Source: Pelodera strongyloides
Lineage: Eukaryota; Nematoda; Chromadorea; Rhabditida; Rhabditidae
Direction of reading: 5' to 3'
NCBI GenBank assembly: GCA_036852015.1
Contig: JAANDG010000182.1
Location: 124,001 to 188,000 of the forward strand
Length of the DNA stretch: 64,000 nucleotides
The notes beneath the pieces are model-generated. The model ran no database searches, was not told where the DNA came from, and worked only from the letters and a program-made list of their open reading frames with translations. Positions 58,858-64,000 of this stretch are shown here, piece after piece. The position numbers and the translations under genes are program-made. The first letter of the stretch is position 1; every line of letters begins with the position of its first letter.

Positions 58858-59514
58858 CGTCAAATGGAGTCGGCACCTGGCCGAACTGTTTGGCTGCGAA
58901 CTTCAGAACTATATACTCACTGACAAAACTTACCGTGCATGTGGCATAAAAACGGCTTGCAGAGTGCATTTGGCAAAGTGGTCGTGTACAAAGAGGCACG
59001 CGGAACGGGAATACGTGCAATTTGCCCACCGATCTTACGCCACTTACACGCTAAAAGCGTGAGCCGAAATTGAATTTTGCTCTTTTCGGTTTGCTAGCGG
59101 TGTGGTTTCGGGACGGCGTGGTTTCAACCTGCACGCCAAAGCCCAACGGTTCCCAATTTTTTTCCACTTCGCATGCACGCCATAACATGACATCTTGCAA
59201 CCAATTTTCTCGCTGCTCTCCATCTATCTCTGTAAATAGAAGAACTCTAAATATCTAGGGCTCAGTTCAATGAGAACCGGCGAGTTGCGCGCCGCACCAT
59301 TTCGGAAAACAAACTGCGCGCCGCAAAGAAATGGGACGCAAAATGCGCCCCGAATAGAAATGGGGCGCAAAATGAGCGCCGATCCGGTGCGGGAAACACA
59401 GCGGAAGTATCTAATTAAGAGTGTATGTTCGAAACGAACACTCTGCTTTCTTTTTGCACGTACAGCGATTCTCGCACCATCAAACTGTTGCGGTGCGCAA
59501 CTCTTGGGTAAAAT

Positions 59515-59960
59515 TGTAGAATACTACCCCAGTGTAGTTTAGTACCCCAAATGAAAAAATACTACCCCACAACAAAGGGGTAGTATTTTTCCAACAACAT
59601 AACACAACCCCACTGTTGTAGATGACTACCCCGATGTTGTAGATGGCTACCCCATTATTGTAGATGAGTACCCCATTTTACAAAGCTACCCTAGGATATT
59701 GGTGTTTATTTTACTTTACTACCCCACCGTTGTAGATGGCTACCCCACCCTTTGTAGATGACTACCCCACCGTTGTAGATGACTACCCCACAGTTGTAGA
59801 TGACTACCCCACCTTTGTAGATGGCTTCTTGGGGTACTATTTTTCTTACTTCGAAAATAATTGGGGTGGTATTTTACATGGGGTAGTATTTTTTCCTGGG
59901 GTAGTATTTATTTTTTCTGTGGTAGTCATCTACAATTCTACCCAACTCTTGTGCTTCGTT
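59515..59960. repeat. About 21-bp minisatellite, GTAGATGACTACCCCACCGTT
   Basis: Roughly ten units of TTGTAGATGACTACCCCAC with variants run from about 59615 to 59830. On either side are single CTACCCCA and inverted TGGGGTAGT copies. Frames across it give artefactual YPTVVDD repeats. Confidence 0.9.
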
Positions 59961-60898
59961 ATTTGGAGCCAGAGAGACAATCTACCCAACTGGGGTAGAT
60001 TGTAGGTGTGCGTGGTGGCTCATAGGCTCAGCCCTCCGTCTCCCTCCTGGCCACATAATGAGCTGAAACATTTCGTACCGACCAGTCTTTGTATGCGCAC
60101 CATTGCGTTGCTTTGCATCTTACGTAGCATATTTTGAAATATATCCATGATGTGGTGTTTAGGTCACAACAAACCGGGTTTACTGTGGCCATGGAAGAAG
60201 CACTGTTTGAAATTATTTTCGTGTGTGGCAAATTTAAATTTTTGAACAAATTTATTGTTGTTTCCTCAAAGGGAAGCATATAGTGTAACTACAAAACGTC
60301 GGTACATATACCCTTTGAATGAAAGACAAAAATCTAAACTCGGACTTCAGAAAATAGGAGTATGTTCACTTGTGGGCGAAAAATCAGGAAAACTGGAAAC
60401 TTTCAGCTTATGGTGTATTAAGCGAAAATACTCCTAACATATGTGTTTAGTGCGCTTGGTGGTTTTTAGTGCGATTTCTGCAACCCAATTTATAATATAA
60501 AATATTTTGTATGGTGGCCACCTTGCAATCAACCTAAAATGAAACCTGGCGGTGTACGCACGGGAGTATGCCCCGCCCCTTTCATGTCACCTCTCCGACC
60601 AACTGTGGCCGCGGCGCATTATATATATGAATACTTTATTCAGTGACAGGCGACGGAAACAAGACAGGAAACGCAAGAAAATATACCAAAAGCCTGAAAA
60701 GCATGGTGTTCCGCTATGTCCGTCTGTTGTCTCTCATTTTGGCACTATCTCTTAACGTTTCTTGCGTTTCCATCTCGAACGATTCTTTTTCGGAATTCCA
60801 CAACTTTTTCCATCTCGAACTCGCCTCTACCAACTGGTGTAGTTAGTGCCGTATGTTGTATATTTTGTTTGCTTTATATCGAGTTAACTCAGCATAAT

Positions 60899-60957
60899 AT
60901 TCGAAGTAGTTCTTCGAGTTTTTACGATCGTAAGAGCTCGAAGAACTACTTTGAATA
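60899..60957. repeat. Palindrome, about 28-bp arms
   Basis: TTCGAAGTAGTTCTTCGAG then TTTTTACGATCGTAAGAGCT then CGAAGAACTACTTTGAA. The arms pair almost perfectly around ACGATCGT and could form a cruciform. Confidence 0.85.
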
Positions 60958-61000
60958 AATATATCTTCGGCTAAAATTCGTTCCCTATCTTCTCCCTTAA

Positions 61001-61105
61001 GGGCGCGTTTAAGATGACCGAAAGAAAGAAAAAATTCCTTTTCGTCCATCCTGAACGGCCGAAATTGAACTTTCTTCGTTCTTTCGGTCATCTTAAACGC
61101 GCCCC
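61001..61105. mobile_element. MITE with GGGCGCGTTTAAGATGACCG ends
   Basis: Left arm GGGCGCGTTTAAGATGACCG then AAAGAA. The right arm, TTCTTTCGGTCATCTTAAAC then GCGCCC, is a perfect inverse of about 26 bases, total 105 bp. It ends 37 bases before the trans-splice acceptor of the NOC2-like gene, so it lies in the promoter or outron. Confidence 0.85.
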
Positions 61106-61146
61106 AATGTATCGTATATCAACAAAAGTGGAGAAATTTCAGCATA

Positions 61147-63651
61147 ATGGCAAAAGGCAAGCTGAAGAAGGCAGTTCATACAGAGAAGGCTGAAGAGGCG
61201 GATGCTGGATCAACAGCGGTATCTTCCAATCTTCCTAAAAGTTTCATTGCAGCTTGTTAATGTTTTATATTATATATTGAATACTTTATTCTGAAAAAGA
61301 ACAAAAGCGAAATAATACAGCGTGAACAAACACATAAAAAAAACGTAAAGCGAAATACTGGACAACACAAAAATAAGGAAGGTTCGTAGATAAATGGCTA
61401 CACGCTACACGTGGGGATAAGTAATGGGGTTTCCATGTATGCCAAAAACAACTGTGAGTTCCCTTCCAAGTATGCAAAAATTTACCGTATTTTCCCTGAA
61501 TTGAATATTTGACATGGTAAATTAATACATGGGTCTCGCGAAGTCGTAAAATACGCTAAATTTGTCCGGATACTTGGAAACCCCATAAGAGAAGATAAAT
61601 GGCTACACGTGGGGATAAGTAAGATTTTGGCAGTGCTATACTATATTGAATACGTTATTCTGATAAGGAACAAAAGCGAAATAATACAGCGTGAACAGAT
61701 GAACAAATACGTACAAAAAATTAGTGCAGGTTCGTTCGTACTGTGTGTTGAGAAACATGGCGCTAGAAAATTTGCGCACTTCGTTTCGTGTGCTTGAGTG
61801 ATTGCATTTGTTGAGTGTGGATAAACATATTATCTACTCAATCCAAGGTCTCTTGCATCTTTCACCTTTCACCGTTGAAATCTTTTAGAACGCTGAAGTG
61901 AAAGACGTCGTGCCCAGGAGGAAGAAGATGTTGAAGAAAGTGAAGAACGTTGAATCTCAACCAGTGGAAAGCAATAGTGACGGTTGGAATATTATTCTTT
62001 TATTGTTGTAGAGAATTTTGCGTTAGAGCAAAAGGCAAAACATGTGATTCCCTGCCCTAGTCCAGTCGTGTCTAGTTTTATAAAGATTCTTATTCTCACG
62101 GATGTTTATGTCCATTCTCTTTTCCTTTATAGAGTATTTAACTGCTGTTTCGGAAACGCGAAACAGGAAACAGACCATTCATCAGCTCTTTCTAGTTTCC
62201 AGCAGAGACGTTGAGTGTAGTCAAATGCGAGAGAGTCCAGACAACATTTCAAAAAACAACTTGAGTCCTAGCACGATTTTCGTCATAGTGTAGCGAGATT
62301 CTGGGCAGTTTCGCGTTTCCGAAACTGGAGTTAAATACTCTATTAGTGTTTCCCTACAACGGCTTTTTTCTTGAGCGCTGGAACCAATTCATTCTAGTTC
62401 TAGATTTGTACTATTGGAGATTTGTATGTTTGCGCTGTATTTTGTTTATAGTATTTGTTGTGATTTTAGACAGCGAGTCGGAAACAGAGAACAATGTAGA
62501 TGAGAATGAGCCCATGTCGTTGTCGACTTCGAAGCATAAGGAACACTTGGAGAAGATCAAGCAATCTGACCCGGAGTTCTTCAAGTTCCTCCAGGTATCT
62601 TTTTGGGGTCCTGATAGCACACATGTATAGAATGAGGAGTTATTATTAAAAAGAAACCCACAAAAAAAAGTATGCTAAAAGGTGATCTTACATTATTATA
62701 TTCCAAAAAGGTGATTCTTGTAGTCCATCGGTGACACATCCTCCCAACCCCAACCCTCATCATAAACAGCGCCGATACACATATACGAACTGTACATATC
62801 GGTCTCTTCCAGACCTTCGTGCTTTCTAAGCGCACCATTTTATAACCAGGTTCAGTAAAATTAAGGATGACGTTTTAATTAGTTTAATTATTTAGGCTGA
62901 GGATGCGGATCTGCTCGCATTCAGTGGGGAAAGTGAAGGGGAAGAGGGTGAAGACGAGAAAAGCGGTGAGCCTTTTAATTTTCTCAACATTTTTAGTTTT
63001 ATCCTTGGTTTACTTCTTCGTCTTTTAACATTATTGGTGTATTTCATCCTTTCTTGTTTATGGCGTTGCGCGCTTTCTAAGAGTATAATAAACATTTAAT
63101 CATTTAACCTAGAAACAAACCAAACATAAATACCTAAAAAGTACATCGAAATGAATTGGCAAGAAATTTCCATTTTTTTAATGAAACAAATAGAAGGAAA
63201 TGGATGGAACAAGCCGTCCGTCTACTTTCTATACTAGTAGTATTACCCAGCTGACAAATTTTTGTAGGTATCATTATCAATTATCGAATTATCACCGTGC
63301 TCTTGTGCCGAATCTATATTATAAATGGTTGCAAAGCAAATGCATTCAAAACGCAAATTCATTCGTGTAGCACGCCCATGCCCTGTCGTAGGGTATCGGT
63401 GCTCGGGTCATGAAGCTCGCAATTTATGTGCTTCTTTTAAGGTAAGGGATTGAAATTAACGTTGGCCGTAAGGTTTTCTGGTCTTTATTAGTTTTAGTTC
63501 GTGATTGTGAAGAAATCTAATTGCAGGAGATGAGGACACCGGGATAGTTGGGAAAAGGCGGCCAAAACTCCACACTGACAAATCGTCACGGAGAAAGTTG
63601 TTCGACGAGAACTGGGCCAGTTATCTCAATGAGCTGTTTAGTACCGAGGAG
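61147..63651 (+). CDS. NOC2-like ribosome biogenesis protein, 5' part (160 aa visible)
   Basis: Nucleolar complex protein 2 family, needed for 60S pre-ribosome assembly and export. Visible exons 61147-61218, 61889-61976, 62470-62594, 62896-62965 and 63527-63651 stay in phase (480 nt) and the gene runs off the window. The N-terminus MAKGKLKKAVHTEK and VVPRRKKMLKKVKN are basic. Acidic stretches ESETENNVDENE and SGESEGEEGEDE follow. The diagnostic part is EHLEKIKQSDPEFFKFLQ with ADLLAF, as in NOC2 proteins. The last exon has SSRRKLFDENWASYLNELF and ends at a GTTGGA donor. The ATG is 4 nt after an aaatttcag acceptor (trans-splice). The conserved HEAT-like core is beyond the window, so identity rests on the N-terminus. 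Confidence 0.7.
61267..61710. repeat. Imperfect direct duplication in NOC2-like intron 1
   Basis: GAACAAAAGCGAAATAATAC with flanking TATTGAATAC and TTATTCTGA appears at about 61275-61330 and again at about 61643-61698. With the duplicated GATAAATGG segment, this marks a local duplication around the foldback at 61423. Confidence 0.75.
61423..61586. mobile_element. Foldback element with TGGGGTTTCCA ends, inside NOC2-like intron 1
   Basis: Left end ATGGGGTTTCCATGTATG, right end ATACTTGGAAACCCCAT, about 164 bp. Its ends resemble the element at 56774. A 30-base segment (GATAAATGGCTACACGTGGG) occurs on both sides, at about 61389 and 61594. That is too long for a target-site duplication and points to a local segmental duplication. 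Confidence 0.75.
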
Positions 63652-63789
63652 GTTGGACTTGACTTTTACTTTGATATTTGTTTGCTGGCGTGTTGGTGTT
63701 GCTGACGGATGCCGCCTTGCCGCCCTAATGAACAGAACAGATGATGTAATAAAAACATATCCGACTCCCATTATAAAGAATCAAAACTC

Positions 63790-63846
63790 GCAAAGTGGTT
63801 TTATTATACCGGTTTCGGCTTTACGCCATCATCAGGAGCACCTTGC
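63790..63846 (-). ncRNA. Hammerhead-ribozyme-like motif (type I, dimeric form)
   Basis: On the minus strand the order is GCAAGGTG, CTC, CTGATGA, TGGCGTAAAGCC, GAAAC, CGGTA, then CACTTTGC. CUGAUGA and GAAA are the invariant hammerhead core. GGC/GCC forms stem II. GCAAGGTG pairs with CACTTTGC over 8 bp (one G-U) as stem I. ACCGGT is palindromic, so stem III could form only between two copies. Cleavage would follow the A of GGUA (GUH rule). Such motifs are known in Penelope-like retroelements and retrozymes. It lies just after exon 5 of the NOC2-like gene, antisense to it. Activity is inferred, not shown. Confidence 0.6.
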
Positions 63847-64000
63847 AAAAAAATAATAGAAAACTGTTGTATCTACACAAATTAAAGCGAACTTTCAAAA
63901 AACCGAATAGAAATCTCTTACTTCATAAAATTCATAGATTGCCGTTGACTCTTGTTTGCTTGATTCCATTATCCGATTTTAATTTTCCTTTCATTTTTCC

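Larger units (their letters stand above)
57444..60612. mobile_element. Large foldback-type element with inverted ends
   Basis: CCACAGTTGGTCGGAGG at about 57445 is answered by CTCCGACCAACTGTGG ending at about 60609. Inside each end lies the same 178-bp monomer in opposite orientation: an array on the left (57575-58370) and one copy on the right (about 60350-60510). About 3.2 kb in total with no long frame, like non-autonomous Foldback elements. The centre holds other insertions. Confidence 0.55.
53970..61146. other. 7.2 kb intergenic region dominated by inverted and tandem repeats
   Basis: No gene was recognised. Includes a MITE at 53986-54151 that spans the HD gene's trans-splice site, a (GA)n microsatellite at 56030-56070, and the nested foldbacks, 178-bp array and minisatellite listed separately. 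A 64-codon frame at 55685-55879 looks like decayed repeat sequence. Confidence 0.5.

Noticed and set aside
1..64000. CRISPR arrays, operons of bacterial type, plasmid or phage genes
   Set aside because: All recognisable genes are intron-containing eukaryotic genes; tandem repeats present do not have CRISPR spacing.

Overview
The window looks like nuclear DNA from a nematode. Genes are split into many small exons with GT donors and TTTCAG-type acceptors. Most start codons lie only a few bases after an isolated acceptor, as expected for spliced-leader trans-splicing. TTAGGC arrays, the nematode telomere unit, occur inside the sequence. From memory, UMP-CMP kinase, lsm-1 and rps-9 also sit together on Caenorhabditis elegans cosmid F40F8, so this is probably a conserved block. 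No species can be named from the sequence alone.

Layout. 1-4.3 kb: a complete eight-exon FMRFamide-type neuropeptide receptor (minus strand). 4.9-9.1 kb: a tRNA-derived SINE and two weak small gene candidates. 9-15.9 kb: no gene recognised. 15.9-18.9 kb: an RluA/RPUSD2-type pseudouridine synthase (plus), first exon not found. 19.6-22.6 kb: a complete seven-exon UMP-CMP kinase (minus). 22.6-27.3 kb: mostly AT-rich, with foldback repeats. 27.3-29.7 kb: LSM1 (minus) and ribosomal protein S9 (plus), divergent. 30.9-38.8 kb: an MBLAC1-like metallo-beta-lactamase-fold protein (minus) with a cysteine-rich and polythreonine N-terminal part; a four-helix membrane protein lies inside one of its introns. 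40.9-44 kb: a probable single-pass membrane protein. 44-51 kb: repeats. 51.2-54 kb: an HD-phosphohydrolase-family protein that has lost its HD motif. 54-61 kb: nested inverted repeats, a 178-bp tandem array and a 21-bp minisatellite. 61.1-63.7 kb: the 5' part of a NOC2-like ribosome biogenesis gene, which runs off the window, with a hammerhead-ribozyme-like motif in its last visible intron.

The genes serve separate jobs: rRNA/tRNA modification and ribosome assembly, translation, mRNA decay, nucleotide synthesis, and peptide signalling. They do not form one pathway. The exon models were built by hand from splice signals, reading phase and family motifs. Coordinates are exact where phases close and are flagged where they do not. 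The most unusual content is the two family members with altered metal sites, the hammerhead-like motif, and the foldback/tandem-repeat region at 56.7-60.6 kb.
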